A stretch of DNA of 64,000 nt, from assembly GCA_003999685.1 (NCBI GenBank), contig CP021220.1:310001-374000 (forward strand). The letters are read 5' to 3'. Numbering within the stretch: position 1 is the stretch's first letter; each line of letters begins with the position of its first letter. The notes beneath the pieces were generated by a model that saw only the letters and a list, made by a program, of their open reading frames with translations, searched no databases and was not told the origin of the DNA. This document shows positions 10,471-22,004 of this stretch, in pieces. The translations under genes were made by a program, and so were the position numbers. Origin of the DNA: Taiwanofungus camphoratus. Its lineage: Eukaryota > Basidiomycota > Agaricomycetes > Polyporales > Taiwanofungaceae.

Positions 10471-12693
10471 TTACGTGTCGGTCGAAGCGATAAGCAAAGC
10501 AAGAGCATCTAGGGAACGTGGCTTGATGACGCAACCGACAGCCTCGACACGGCTATCAGAAGGAGGGAGAAGTGAGCTACAGCCAGAGGCTGAATACCTC
10601 ACAACGTATCGTGCTACATACCCGGCGGCGCCTGTGGTCTTCATTTCGACATCTCGGCCAGGATTTGGCGACAAATCTCCACTTGTCATATTTGGGCTGA
10701 CAGCATCTACATCAGCATTTGCAGGCAGAATGTCGAACAAGGTCAACATGTGCGAAATGTTAGCGAAGAGAATCGCTTCAGCGAACTCAAGACCGGGACA
10801 TATCCTAACGAGACAGAAAGTAAATATAGGATCGCCAGTCAAAAATGAATTGAATGCCTTCTGCCATAGCCGAAAGCGTATGTAAGGGGGTCAATTGCGT
10901 CCTCTTGCCCGTGAGCTGCACCCGCGGCTAAGCCCAAGAAGCGTTCTGGACAGAAGTGGCGAGGCTCTTTATAGGCGGAGGGGTCCCGTGTTATAGCCCT
11001 AAGAATCAAATTTTGGGTTCAATTCATACGCAGGCTACATCTCAAACAAACCAGTTGTTAGCTACAATTGTAGCACCTTTAGGGATCCGATATCCGTTGT
11101 ATTCATCGTCCTGGAGGACCTTGCGTGCGACTTGTAGAGTACCATAGAAACACATCGTGTACAAGAAGTAAAATCAGTGACAGGTAGCTCTATGTTGGAC
11201 GGTAATTTTGCTAGCACTACTTACTCAAAGGAGCGACAGGGACCCATCGATACACTTCACGGATCAGGGCGGTGACGTATGGCAACGCTTCACGATCGGC
11301 CATAACTGGTAGTCTGCTGCCGCCCAGAACCTTGTCCAGCTCGTCCTGTGCTCTCTTTTGCACTTCCGGATGTCTCGCCATGGCATAGAGAAAAGTCAGA
11401 GTGGCAGATTGGAGCTATACCAACACAGATCAGGTTCGGAACACTATGTCCCACATTATTCATCTTACAGGTAACATACCCCCTGGTCAACATCAGGATC
11501 AGCGATGAAACCCGTTATTTCACGTGATAATCGCATTCTGACCTGCAGCCATCGTTACAGCGATACATTTGAACTGCTCTTCTTCTAACGCAGTGCCTTC
11601 AGACATGCTAGCATACACGTTCCCCATAAAGGAAGTGCTGGGAGTGCCTGATACCTGCAAGTGTGTTTAGCATTAGACACATTGATACATTAAGGGCTGT
11701 CTAGCCTTACCAAGTCCTCCTTGACAAGTCGCACAGTAGTTTCAGTGATCTGCGTCAATCGCTTTTTCCATACGTCTGCCAGTTCTACGAATCTCTGCCC
11801 GGGAGTCCAACGAGGCAGAGAACAGACTGACGAGCAAAAGTGATAAATAGTAGCATAGGTTAACAAAATGTAGAAAACATACGAAGCGGGATTCGATCAA
11901 GTAACACGTAGGTACCTCCAAGGATTTCTGAAGCAAATTTCGCCAGCTGCCTGATAGATGCCAATATTACCGCATCATCATCCTTGATGGCGTAGCCAGA
12001 GGACACTTTCATAAAAAGGACACCCAACGATCTGAATTCGGTCAACGATCATGCCGCTGAGCAAGCTATACAGCATACCGGTCAATGTGCTCTTCTACTC
12101 GTTCACATTTTAGATCAGAGGCAAGATACTGGACAAGAAGCTTAGACGCTCGTTCCAAATCAGGATAGTACTGCCTCAGGGCTCTAGCGCTGAGCTCGCG
12201 ATGAAAATGCCTCCTGGCGTTCTGAAACAGCGGACCTGGATCCATGAAAGGAAGAGTAGCGGTAAGGCCAGCTCTGCGATAGAATCATCAATTCCTCGAA
12301 CAAATGTATCAGGAAAACGTGCACCTACAGCTCTCCCATCCTGCGACGCGGCTTGCTGGAATACCGAATAGACCGCTTGTTCAAGAGAGTGTCTGCAGCT
12401 TCAAACGAATTGATCAAGATGATGACATGGCCAAGAACACGAATGCAGAAAACATCGCCTGCAAATTTGATCAGAACTCTTCTGGACATTTGAATGCCGC
12501 AAGCGTTACCATAAGTTTTAGACAGCTGCTGGAAAAAAATCCAAGGTTTTCTTTGAGGAATTTGTCCGAACAGACCAAGAAGGGGACGACCCTTGGGACC
12601 CGGAGGAAGATGCACAGAGTTGCGGTCCAGAACGCACCACACAAATAGTACACTGATGCTTAATCCACTCAGAAAGAGCAATAGGCTTGTCAT
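10471..12693 (-). CDS. Cytochrome P450 monooxygenase (microsomal, basidiomycete type)
   Basis: This is a haem-thiolate monooxygenase anchored in the ER by an N-terminal hydrophobic segment (MTSLLLFLSGLSISVLFVWC), followed by the Pro-rich hinge LPPGPKGRPLLG. Further exons read GDVFCIRVLGHVIILINSFE, FQNARRHFHRELSARALRQ, and ATLTFLYAMARHPEVQKRAQ with its ExxR motif in ALIREVYRW. The spliced haem-binding loop is AFGYGRRICPGLEFAEA with the proximal Cys. The C-terminus is CVIKPRSLDALALL. About eight or more introns interrupt the gene. I could not find the usual I-helix (A/G)GxDT box: the exon before LQSATLTF reads IADPDVDQG. It is next to a hydrolase, a transporter and a FAD monooxygenase, which suggests a secondary-metabolism block. 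The substrate is unknown. Confidence 0.85.
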
Positions 12694-13433
12694 GATTGCA
12701 GAAGTGGAGTAAAGCCTTGCACCAAAGTACTTTTATACATGTATTGAAGGATGTGGAGGACATACGAAGCTCTCTAGCATGAGCTGTGCAAGCGGAATGA
12801 TCCTTATCGTGAAGATTGGTTCTTGATCAAGTTCCCTGACAGGAGCAGATGCCCCGGCGCAGATACAAGCTGTGAGGAACTTGGTCGGTTGAGGGAACAT
12901 CGTGCCGGTGGACAGCGTCAATAAGAGCGTTAGCATTGGCGTTTACCACCTACTCGGAACAACAGTGTTCTCGTCATGATTCATGGTCTCGTATGGCTTG
13001 CGAGACGGCCGGCGGCCGAACAGAAGTTGTGACTATCAATGAACAGTAGGCATGTGGGCCCTAAATACTTGTATAAGGGCTTGAATGCAAGACCGCAGAC
13101 TTCGAGCGCTGAGCACGCGTGACGAGATTAAGCGCTAGCTTGAATAAATCAGTTATTTAGGCTCAAGTTTGCCATATTGCATTGATTACGAGGGTCAGGC
13201 TTGCTTTCGCCGTTGAAGTAAGACGCACCATCTCGTATACCGTAACAACCGATAGATATGGGTACCGATCAAGACCGTTCATGTTGGTAGTACAGGTAAT
13301 GAAACTTGACAATACAGAAGCCAGGCAACACACAATTTGAGCATACAAAGAACAACAGTAGTACTGAGTCAGAACTTTGCAGAAAAACACGTCTTTGATA
13401 GCGATCCGAAAGCACGTGTGCAGTAGAAACCTT
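12694..13433. other. Intergenic between P450 and hydrolase
   Basis: This holds the 5' flank of the P450 and the 3' flank of the hydrolase. Short open frames are present, but none shows family resemblance, and I see no repeat or RNA gene. Confidence 0.45.
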
Positions 13434-15088
13434 CTATAACTTCGCGTGAGGGACAGCAACATCGCTGAGTATTTGACCAATGCAAGATGCTAAACCATTC
13501 GGATTCTCTTGCAGGACCTGAGGTGACGAGTGGATTGCGATCACGTTCAATGTTATATGTCTCCGTGATCTACGTTAAAACTTACAAAATGGCCAGCGCG
13601 CGGGACATGCTTGATCGTTGTCATGTCACGGACTCCCAAAATGGAGTCATGTGCATATTTGGGCCTTTAGTGTACGACGACGTCTTCAGTAACTAATTTA
13701 GGCAGAAGGACAAGCATGCCTACACTAGGTCAGCCCTGTCTCCGAAGACGCAGTGTACAGGCACAGCAATGTCGAGGGTCTTGAGCCTTTCAACAGCAGC
13801 GAAGTGTGGCTCGTTATCATCGTATGCTGTCTGCTCTTGCAGCTTTGTACAACTGAGCGTTATCTTCGTGCTAGGGCATCCAGATTCCTGTACCCGGACC
13901 TCTCTTAAGCCATGTGCCTAGCCAATGTGTCAGACTCAACACGGAAAAGTGGCCATAGTTCAGCGGAGACAGACCACAAAAAGGTCCAAGATTCGAGCAT
14001 CCCAGATCTTCCAAGGGATCCGCCCTTTGAAGAAACCCGTGGCCTCGTTACGGTCATTCCAGGTGTCTCGTCTTTTGTCAATCGCTTTCCGCATGACAGC
14101 GAGGGCACCTGCACGTTCTTTGAGATGCTTGTCAAATTCAGTCCGCGTGATGAGAGACGGTTCCACAAGGATAATCGCTTTGTAAGGAATTTCTGCGGTA
14201 GGAAGGGACAGCGTAGACAACAATCTGTTGATGCATTGTATATCAGGATCGCGCGCTTGTCACTCATGATGTAAAACGAAAATCCGAAGTCTGACATTGC
14301 AGTAGCCCCAGAAGAATGGCCAATTCCAACAAGCTTATGGCCGGATAAATTGTCTGACGTAACGAAAGCTCTGAGAGCAGTTGCCCAGTCCTGAACGGCT
14401 AAAATGGCATAAGACAGACCATGAAAACAGATTCATCTGCTTACACAACCCTCGCGCCGCATTTTTCAGTACGGGATCGTTCACAACGGCAGCTTCTCCG
14501 TGGCTCTGCCAGTCGAATGACCAGGCTTCACGGATGAGAGGTACACCCGTCTCAGGGTCCTTCAGCTTGAAGAGAGACTCGATGACAGGCTCCCATAATT
14601 CTTTGTCTAGGAAGAACGTATTAACAATTTGTAAAAAAAGGAACTAGATGCTGTGATATGTACGCGCGCCAGTACAATGAGCAAATATAGGGGTGAGACC
14701 AGTCTCCTGTTGTCCCGGTGGCAGGTAACGTTTTCCGACAAGTTTCAGTCCGGGATTTGAGGTATCCGAGTAAGAAAATGACACGGTAGACGAATTGAAA
14801 GCAGACATCAGGATAGGACGGTAAGCTGAGGATTTGACCTTGTGTACACCGTGAAAGGGCAGCTACTAATGCGTCGGCAAGCAGGCGTCTATATAGGAAA
14901 CTTCGAATGATGAATTTCCAAGTTCGCTGCTCAAAAGCGGGGAACCGGTTGCAGTCAAAATGGGGTCGCCTTGCTACTCTGCGTCTCCTAGTAGTGGGGG
15001 AACAGCGAGAGTCGGTGATGGATGAGCATGTACTATCGATGATTTGAACCTCGACTTCGAAACATGAAGCTTTGAAGCTTGAATCCAT
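13434..15088 (-). pseudogene. Alpha/beta hydrolase, probably broken by one in-frame stop
   Basis: The fold is recognisable exon by exon: a start at MDSSFKASCFEVEVQIIDS, RYLPPGQQETGLTPIFAHCT, then ELWEPVIESLFKLKDPETG and SFDWQSHGEAAVVNDP. The nucleophile elbow is LVGIGHSSGATA with Ser. Next come GFFKGRIPWKIWDARILD and LDIAVPVHCVFGD, and the catalytic His is in HVPRAGHFVLQENPNG. The protein ends at VAVPHAKL (stop 13434). The frame leading into the His exon carries TAA at 13667-13669 (VVVH-stop-RPKYAHD). I found no splice pair that removes it cleanly, so I call a probable pseudogene, though an unusual intron is possible. Similar basidiomycete hydrolases are annotated as toxin-biosynthesis-like; no function is claimed here. 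The gene lies between a P450 and a broken transporter. Confidence 0.65.
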
Positions 15089-15807
15089 GACTGGGATGAA
15101 CTGTGAGATCTTGATGTACTTTGTGGTTACTCAAATGATTCCCATTTTTGGAAAACCTCATCGACCATCACGGTAACTGACTTGAACAGAATGCTGAATC
15201 TTGGTTGCTTCTTTCAATAAACCAGTTGTCTTGTCTTACTCGAAGCCCAGGACGCCTTGATTATATTGACGAAGCCCATATATTGATATTCAATCTTCTG
15301 ATGGCTAACTTGTGGCTTTAATCGCTCATCGCAAGGAGCCCCTTCGCTAGCATTCTCTAGGTTTTCGCATCGACTCGTAATTGTGAAATCGCGTACATTC
15401 ATTTTGTTACCTCTATACGCTCGCCCCCGTCAGTCTAGACCGTGAAAGTTAACAGTGGATTCTTGTGGTATGTTGAATTTCATTATTACCCGCCACTTGG
15501 TCGCCTCGTATGCTCTCGCGAACTGACAGGGTGGTGGCTCCTCCTGTCGAGTCGCACTTCCAATTCAACAAGGCATTTTCACGCAATTGACATTGATGTT
15601 CTTTTGATGATATGGACAAAAGTTCCATTACTTTCACTCTCAACGTCTTTTGAGAATCCCTACTTGAAACGAATTCCAGCTATCATAATATTCCAGGATG
15701 TACAACTGTCTTCCATCTAATACCCTCATTGACATCACAGCAAGATAGAAGGCAGTCGAGGGTGAACATCATGATGCTCTAAGAAGTGCATTCTACACCT
15801 GGTTGTA
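15089..15807. other. Intergenic, no gene seen
   Basis: No coding frame with recognisable content and no repeat apart from the start of the duplicated promoter segment at its right edge. Confidence 0.45.
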
Positions 15808-16105
15808 TTGCTGCACTTCATCATTCTGTTGGTCATCATAGCTTGCCTCCGGACGAAGTATCATAGATGAGCGCTACGCCGTAGCAGCATCGACCCGGGA
15901 CCGGGTCTTACAGAACGTTATTTGAGTCCATAGCGCGGCGGCCGCTATGGAGACCAGTGCGACCAGGACTTCTTCAGCTCATGCCCGGAGTATCGCGTTC
16001 CAGGATCCTACTTCGGAGCCTACAAAGTTCTCTGCTAATCTTGATTCAGTGTAGGATCCAACACGCGTCTGCGAACTCTGAACCTCTTTTGTGACCCACT
16101 GGCCG
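15808..16105. repeat. Diverged copy of the FAD-monooxygenase upstream region (R1)
   Basis: This segment matches 18411-18671 in the same orientation at very roughly 80% identity with several indels, judged by eye. Shared landmarks are CCGGACGAAGTATCATA, CTACGCCGTAG, CATAGCGCGGC, CTTCTTCAGCTCATGCC, TCGCGTTCCAGGATCCTAC and GTAGGATCCAACACGCGTCT. Here the repeat runs into the truncated 3' end of an MFS gene rather than into a promoter and start codon. Confidence 0.85.
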
Positions 16106-16128
16106 CAGCAGAGCGAGGATCATACGGT

Positions 16129-17492
16129 CTAGAGAAGCGGAAGAACTCTTACCCCACCAAACGTCTGTGCCGTTCGGCTAGTACTCGCCAATTCGCATAA
16201 GGACGCCCATAGAGCCTCGTATAGCAGAAATACCCCGAGACCGACGCCGCCCACACAGAGCGGGACCAAGACCTGGGGCGACGACCAGCGATACTCAACA
16301 CCTCCCCAGGTCATGCCGATGACCACCGCAGTCGTGCTGCCGATGACAAGAGTGTTCCCGCTAGCACGAGAAAGCGATCAGCCCTTGTTCGGCATAAACG
16401 GAAAAAAGACGTGCGTACATCCAATCAACGCGTTCTAGCTTTGAGCGCAGGCTTCCAGCCGGCGTCGGTAGCTTCACGAGGAAAAGCACGAACACCGCGG
16501 CAGCGCCCGCAAAGGGTATGTTCATGTCTGTGCCGGGATGTGAGGATGCGCCCAGACGGGCGTGAGGCACGGCACTCACAGAACAGCCAGCGCCATTGGC
16601 CGGTCTGAGCCACCGATCACAGGGCCAACGCCGGACGCGGCGCTCCAAGCACTGTTTGGGGCTAAGCGGCGAGACCGACGAGCCAAAGGTGCACGCACAG
16701 GCCCAGAATCCCGTTGTATAGCCCTCGCTCGTGCAGCGCGACGATGTCCGACAGGATGATGGAGCTCAGGGTCAGCACGCCGCCGCCCCCGAGGCCCATC
16801 ACGGCCGGGATTCCGTCAGTATTCCCTTCAAGTTCGGTGAGTGCTTGGGTACGAGCTCCGTACGCACTTCGGCCTGCGAAAAGCATGCCCTCCCCTGTCG
16901 CTGCGCCGGACAGTGCGCCGCCCAGAGCGAAAATGAGCAGGGAGACAAGCATGACGGGACGTCGCCCAAAAATCTGTATATACAACGGCTATTATTCAGG
17001 ACTAAAATGAAAAATCGCCACACAAGTCGCCGACCTGCGCTAATGCGCCGCTCAGAGGTAACAGTGCAGACGACGATAGACCGTACGCTGTGCGGATCCA
17101 GACAAATTGAGATATATGAAGGTCGCTGGCAATGGTTGGCAGTGCATTGCCCACGGCCGCCTGAGCACACGTGAGTGAGGGGGGGGGCGCAATTGTATAC
17201 TCACTCCTTCAAGGACGACCATGAAGAATGAGATGACGAGGGCGAAGAGGATGAGCCAGAATGTCTTCCCCTTTCGTTTGGGAGGTCATGGTGCGTTGTC
17301 GACACCCTTCCCGCCCCCATGTGTTCGTGCATTCTCCAAGGTCGCGAGGGCAAGCTGTGAGTCGGAATTGTCGGCGGCGGCGAGCTTTGGACGAGCGCTG
17401 GCTAGCAGACTGCATTGCGGGAAGGATGGGCCGCACGGAGGGGGTAAGGTTGCTCGTGCATTGTACAACATCTGAGCATGTGCATAGGACAC
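16129..17492 (-). pseudogene. MFS transporter (fungal drug:H+ antiporter type), broken and 3'-truncated
   Basis: Pieces of a multidrug-type major facilitator can be followed: KGKTFWLILFALVISFFMVV (TM1), AAVGNALPTIASDLHISQFV, IFGRRPVMLVSLLIFALGGA, LGGGGVLTLSSIILSDIVA, TGQWRWLF, LPTPAGSLRSKLERVDWM and MTWGGVEYRWSSPQVLVPL. Three faults are visible. A TGA at 17286-17288 lies between GVDNAP and PPKRKGKTFW. A frame change, apparently a small deletion near 16600-16620, separates VIGGS from QTGQWRWLF. Everything after about the sixth membrane segment is missing where sequence meets the R1 repeat near 16105. The intact protein has 12-14 segments. It was probably the exporter of the neighbouring metabolic block. 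Confidence 0.8.
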
Positions 17493-18410
17493 CGCGGCCG
17501 TGTCATATCAAGAAGAGTAACACGAACCGAGGAAGAGCATCACTGTAACAGGACCAGAGTGCCGGCAAGGATGTATTGAGATTCAAGGCCGCCACGAGGC
17601 CGATCAACAAAATTGATCTGATTCTTTCAACTTTGTCCACGGGCCATTCCAAATGGCTCCGTTTCTGTTTGCGCGCACGCCTTGCATAGACGCTAATAGA
17701 GTGGAATCTGATCGCATTCGGCCAACTCGAACTCTAACTTTGCACGTAACGTGTTCAGAACATTCACCAATCGTCTTTTGAATGAGACAGCATCATGATG
17801 GGCTCGCTGTGCAGCTAGTGCAACAGATAAATCCAGCGGCTCGGGCAGATTCCAACGGTCGACCGGTAACTCTCTCCTGGCAGCAGAGGAAATCCCCCCC
17901 TTTGGCGGCTGGAGTGTACCTCGTGCTGTTATGGATATCGATCCTACTAACACTGGAGACGGCACATGATCTTTGACCGTGAAATCTGCTCAGCAAATGT
18001 GGTTGCATATTGTGTGACTCTATAAATCCTAAATATATTTACGGGTATCCCCAAGTTACAAATTTTGAAGTGCAAATTCTAGATTCTTATTGTTCTAGTA
18101 TGTGAAATTTGCCTATTTGAATATGTGAGCAGCCAATAGTCTTAACCATATTGTAAATTTAGTCATCAACGGTCAAAGATCAAGTGCCGTCTCCAGTGTA
18201 ACAAATACGGTCTCAGCGCCTCATTCCGTGCCACGATACTAGGCCATCGGTCTTCCACGACCATAAGGCTTTCCAACCCGGTCCAGCTCTCAGGCTTGGC
18301 GTGCGGCGTACATGACAATTGAATGCAAACTCCCGTCGTACAAAACCCAATCCAGAGCCTTGCCATTGCTATCTAGGGTGTATATCTCCGTGCCGTGCCA
18401 ATTTATAGCA
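17493..18410. other. Intergenic between broken transporter and monooxygenase
   Basis: Two minus-strand open frames lie here (17693-17965, 90 codons; 18166-18366, 66 codons). Neither resembles a family I know and neither has convincing splice links. An AT-rich stretch runs from about 18010 to 18180. I see no RNA gene. Confidence 0.4.
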
Positions 18411-18671
18411 ATGTTGCACCTCATCGTTTGAATCGAAGACCGGACGAAGTATCATAAATGAGTGCTACGCCGTAGCGACCGGATCCTACAGAGTGTCACT
18501 TGAGCCCATAGCGCGGCAGCGGCTACCGACCTTGACTTCTTCAGCTCATGCCTGGAATATCGCGTTCCAGGATCCTACTTCGGAGCCTATCAAGTTCTGC
18601 TATTCCTGATTCAGTGTAGGATCCAACACGCGTCTGTGAACTCTTTGACTTCTTTTATGACCCACCGACCG
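18411..18671. repeat. Duplicated segment (R2) forming the monooxygenase upstream region
   Basis: This is the partner of 15808-16105. It contains a 9-bp inverted pair, GGATCCTAC at 18570-18578 and GTAGGATCC at 18616-18624, which could form a stem or bind a dimeric factor. It ends about 10 bp before the TATA box of the FAD monooxygenase. Confidence 0.85.
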
Positions 18672-18680
18672 TCCCAGAAC

Positions 18681-18688
18681 TATATATA
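18681..18688 (+). promoter_or_regulatory. TATA box of the FAD monooxygenase
   Basis: TATATATA lies 66 bp before the ATG at 18755, at the downstream edge of the R2 repeat. Its position fits a core promoter with a short leader. Confidence 0.6.
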
Positions 18689-18754
18689 CTCGGGAGAGAC
18701 AGACTCACCGTCAGTACACAAATATCTTCGTTGCTGATTATCACAGCAACCCCA

Positions 18755-20484
18755 ATGGCAGACTCAGCAAATGTCAAAGTCAAGGACTTCAAGGTTGCCA
18801 TCGTGGGCGGGGGTATTAGCGGGCTGACATGTGCTATTGCTCTGAAACAAGCCGGAGTTTCCGCGGAAGTTTTCGAGGCTGCGGTAAGTGGTTGCTCTTT
18901 GGAGTGCTGTATATTCGTTTCTGATGGGTCGTTTAGACGCAGTTCAAGGAAATAGGGGCAGGAGTCGGGTTAGGTACACTTCCCGGACACATCATTAGAA
19001 TCATGCTGATAAAGGTGGCTAGGCCCGAATGCGGGGCAAGTGTTGCGGTCCATCGGTGTTCTCGATGAGGCACTTGATAGGTGCGCAGAGCCTGGGATGA
19101 ACATGGAAACGTTCCTGTTTAAGTCAGGTATGGAAGGACATGAGCTGTTTTATGACGTAAGAAACATTCACATCATTCTTCTCTTGAGATATCTGAGCTT
19201 TGGATTAGTATCCCGGAGGTCCTGAAGACAATGGATTGAGTGCTCATCGGTAAGCCGTATCGAAACAGGCGACTATAACACAAAAGCATCTACATTGATC
19301 CTTTCTACTTTCGTCAGACCCTCATTCCTCGATGCATTGGTCAAGTTCGTGAACTCAAACACCGCACATTTCAACAAGCGGTGCACATCGGTCTCTGCGT
19401 CTGAGGAGAACCCATCTCGTTCTGTCGTCCATTTTGCAGACGGTACAATATGTGAAGCGGACATCGTGATTGGTGCAGATGGCATCAAGAGTGCCGTCCG
19501 CACTGTCCTAGTCGGAGAAGCGATAAATCCAATAGCATATAGTAACACTGTCTGCTTCCGTGGACTTGTACCTTACGAGACCATTCAGGCCGCCGGGGTG
19601 AAACTGGACCTCCGCACTCGCCCTATTTGCCTTATGGGAAAAGACAAGGTGAGTATTCAGATTTACTATGAGGCCTTCGATGCTCACATCTATTAGCATA
19701 TAATTATATTTCCTGTCACAGGTGGCAGATTGGTAAGTTCTTGGTGTATCTCTTGCGACAGACTTCGATGATCCAAATTTGTCCAGATAAATATTGTGGC
19801 CTTCGTAGCTGACCGCACTGTGCCAATGGGGTCGGTCGCTCTGGCTCCTGGTGCACCGTGGGTGACTCCAGTTTCTCAAGAGGAAGTGGTCAAAGCGTAC
19901 GATGGATGGAGTAGCGATGTGCATGCGATCCTCAAATGCATACAACAACCCAGCAAATGGTCGATTCATGTGGTTCATCCGCACCTGGACAGCTTTGTGA
20001 AAGGCCGTACTGCATTGATAGGAGACGCGGTACGAAGACTTCTTTCTTTCTGATGCTCTTTCACAAAACGGAGGCATGTAGGCACATGGTATGTTACCCC
20101 ATATGGGCGCTGGTGCAGGCCAAGGCATCGAAGATGCTTATCTTCTTGCTCGACTTCTTGGGCATCCCCAGACGACCGCTAACAATATAGAAGTGAGGAT
20201 CTCTTCCGTCGCAATCCACGCTGATTGGCCAATCTCCTTTTTTGCCGTGCTCTTAGACTGTCCTACTGGCGTACGACCGTATTCGCCGGCCACGAGCTCA
20301 TATGGTTTGGGAAGGAAGCGTCAAGGCAGGAGAAATATATGATGGATACGGAGAGCACGGTCTGAATGCAGAAGGCGTGCAGCAAGATTTCGGAAGACAT
20401 TATGATTTCCTCTGGCACCGGGCCGTCGATGAAGACGTGGAACTGGCGATTAACTGGTTGAAGGAAATTGCAGTGTTCTCCTAA
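18755..20484 (+). CDS. FAD-dependent monooxygenase, salicylate-hydroxylase-like
   Basis: This is a single-component flavin hydroxylase using NAD(P)H and O2, probably on an aromatic acid. The N-terminal dinucleotide-binding fold is KVAIVGGGISGLTCAIALKQ, followed by ADIVIGADGIKSAVR (the DG motif). The second FAD motif is RTALIGDAAHGMLPHMGAG, read across an intron. Other conserved pieces are GPNAGQVLRSIGVLDEALD, CFRGLVPYETIQAAGV and WSSDVHAILKCIQQPSKWSI. It ends in AINWLKEIAVFS. About seven short introns were read with no break. It is the only member of the accessory block that appears whole apart from the P450. Its promoter lies in the duplicated R2 segment. Confidence 0.88.
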
Positions 20485-20890
20485 TAGGTCTCCCTTTCAC
20501 TAAGGGGATATTGAACCTCATCATGTCGCGTCGCACTGTGTTTCCTGCATTCGGTAATATGCAATTCTGTACATGTATGTAACAAATATCTGTTCAATAC
20601 ATCAAAAAGTGGGGGTATTATTGTCTTGCCCACAGATCAAATTTTACACAGGTCTATGATACATATCCACATCTAACCTCACTATGCGACGAGCACAGCC
20701 TCTCCCTGCGTCTCAGAACTGTGCGATCCTCCTGGCCCGTTGTCCGAAGTGAGCCTCCATCGCTGCGCCAGCAGATCTACGCTAATCTCGCGTCCTGCTC
20801 GTCTCCCAACTCATACTTGCAGTGACTTGGAGCAGCTCTCTCCTTTCCCTATCCACGATAATGTCGCAGAGCGACCAAGCACCACGATCC
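20485..20890. other. 3' flanks of the monooxygenase and SPC25 (convergent)
   Basis: This is the region between two converging genes. It should hold both polyadenylation regions; a T/A-rich stretch follows the monooxygenase stop. Nothing else was seen. Confidence 0.45.
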
Positions 20891-21807
20891 TCATCTGCCG
20901 TTAATCACCAATTCGCCGAAAGCTTGCCGAATGCGTTTGATAAAGGTGTACACGTCTCTTGTGTCATTGAGTTCATCGAGAAGAATTGGGAGGGTTGGAA
21001 GAAAAGGTGTCGTCGTCGGCACTACCCATCAAACAGTCAGTATGCCGTGGAATGGCATTTGCAAAACTCAAACGAACCTTTGTACGAGCGACTCGACACA
21101 TCGATCACCAAGCTAAACTCACGATTAGGGTCAGCAGCATCTAATTGCATGAAGCGGACAAGGATCTTGTCCTTGTCGATTCCCTCGATGAAACACTGCA
21201 ACCGAGTTTCGCAGTCACTGACTTCCGGGGCAACTCGAGACGCGTGTGAGCCCAGGAGTGATTGCTCCCTGTTCCTTTCTGAGAAGAGTTGTGCGGTTGA
21301 TCATGTGTCATTAGTAATGTAAATCTGAGGTGCGCACCTCGGCGTAGGTTTGCTGCCACTATACGATGTTGCTCAATCTCCACATCCAACGATGCACATT
21401 TCTCCTTGATAGACGCGAGTTGACGCTTGAAGGCTGTCACTGATGTTTCAGCCTCCTTCTTCTCCTCCTGCTCTCTCTCAAGCACTTGCCATACCCGGTC
21501 AGTTAGGAAAAGGGACTGATCTAAGTTGGTCACACATACCTGAGATCAGCTCGATCTCCTTTACCTTACAATGATTGGTTTCAGTCTCTATGTACTGAAG
21601 CTTCTCGGAAATTCGTTTCTTCTCAGAGACGTGAGCATTTTTTCGAATAGATATTTCACTGAGAGCACGTTGCGTGTAGTTTGAGACAGCTTTCAAGAAA
21701 TTACGCGTGGATACCTCGTATGCTTCGAGCCTGAGATCTATTTGGGGATTCTGAGAGGCTAGGATTGCATAAAGATCAACTTTAGGTGCACGTAGCACTT
21801 TTGCCAT
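20891..21807 (-). CDS. SPC25: Kinetochore protein Spc25 (Ndc80 complex)
   Basis: Spc25 pairs with Spc24 to form the centromere-proximal end of the Ndc80 complex, which couples kinetochores to microtubules. The start is MAKVLRAPKVDLYAILASQ at 21807. A long coiled coil follows (RALSEISIRKNAHVSEKKRI; LEREQEEKKEAETSVTAFKR; LDVEIEQHRIVAANLRR). The globular C-terminal RWD-like domain reads CFIEGIDKDKILVRFMQLDA, REFSLVIDVSSRSYK and LPILLDELNDTRDVYTFIKR, ending QAFGELVINGR. Three introns were read. Length and domain order match fungal Spc25. The gene is divergent from DBF2, with 197 bp between start codons. Confidence 0.88.
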
Positions 21808-22004
21808 TTTAGAAACGCAGTGTGTCTGTGGTAATTCGAGGTGGTCAAGTTCAACAATGAACAGTAGCCGTTGGGTTGTCGTCAAAGATCGCGGTCGCAC
21901 GTGATCGTTCACCGGCACGCGTCGAGTGTTCGGGCGGTAATCCTTCTCTTGATCTGAAACAACCACCATCGAGCATCTAGTCCATCGCTCACCTCGTATA
22001 GACC
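21808..22004. promoter_or_regulatory. Shared SPC25/DBF2 divergent promoter
   Basis: Only 197 bp separate the two start codons of these mitotic genes, so both promoters must overlap. No clear TATA box was seen. Joint cell-cycle control is plausible but is an inference. Confidence 0.6.

Noticed and set aside
17693-18366. Two short minus-strand frames (90 and 66 codons) that might be exons of one gene
   Set aside because: I could not find matching splice phases or a protein family, so no gene is called.
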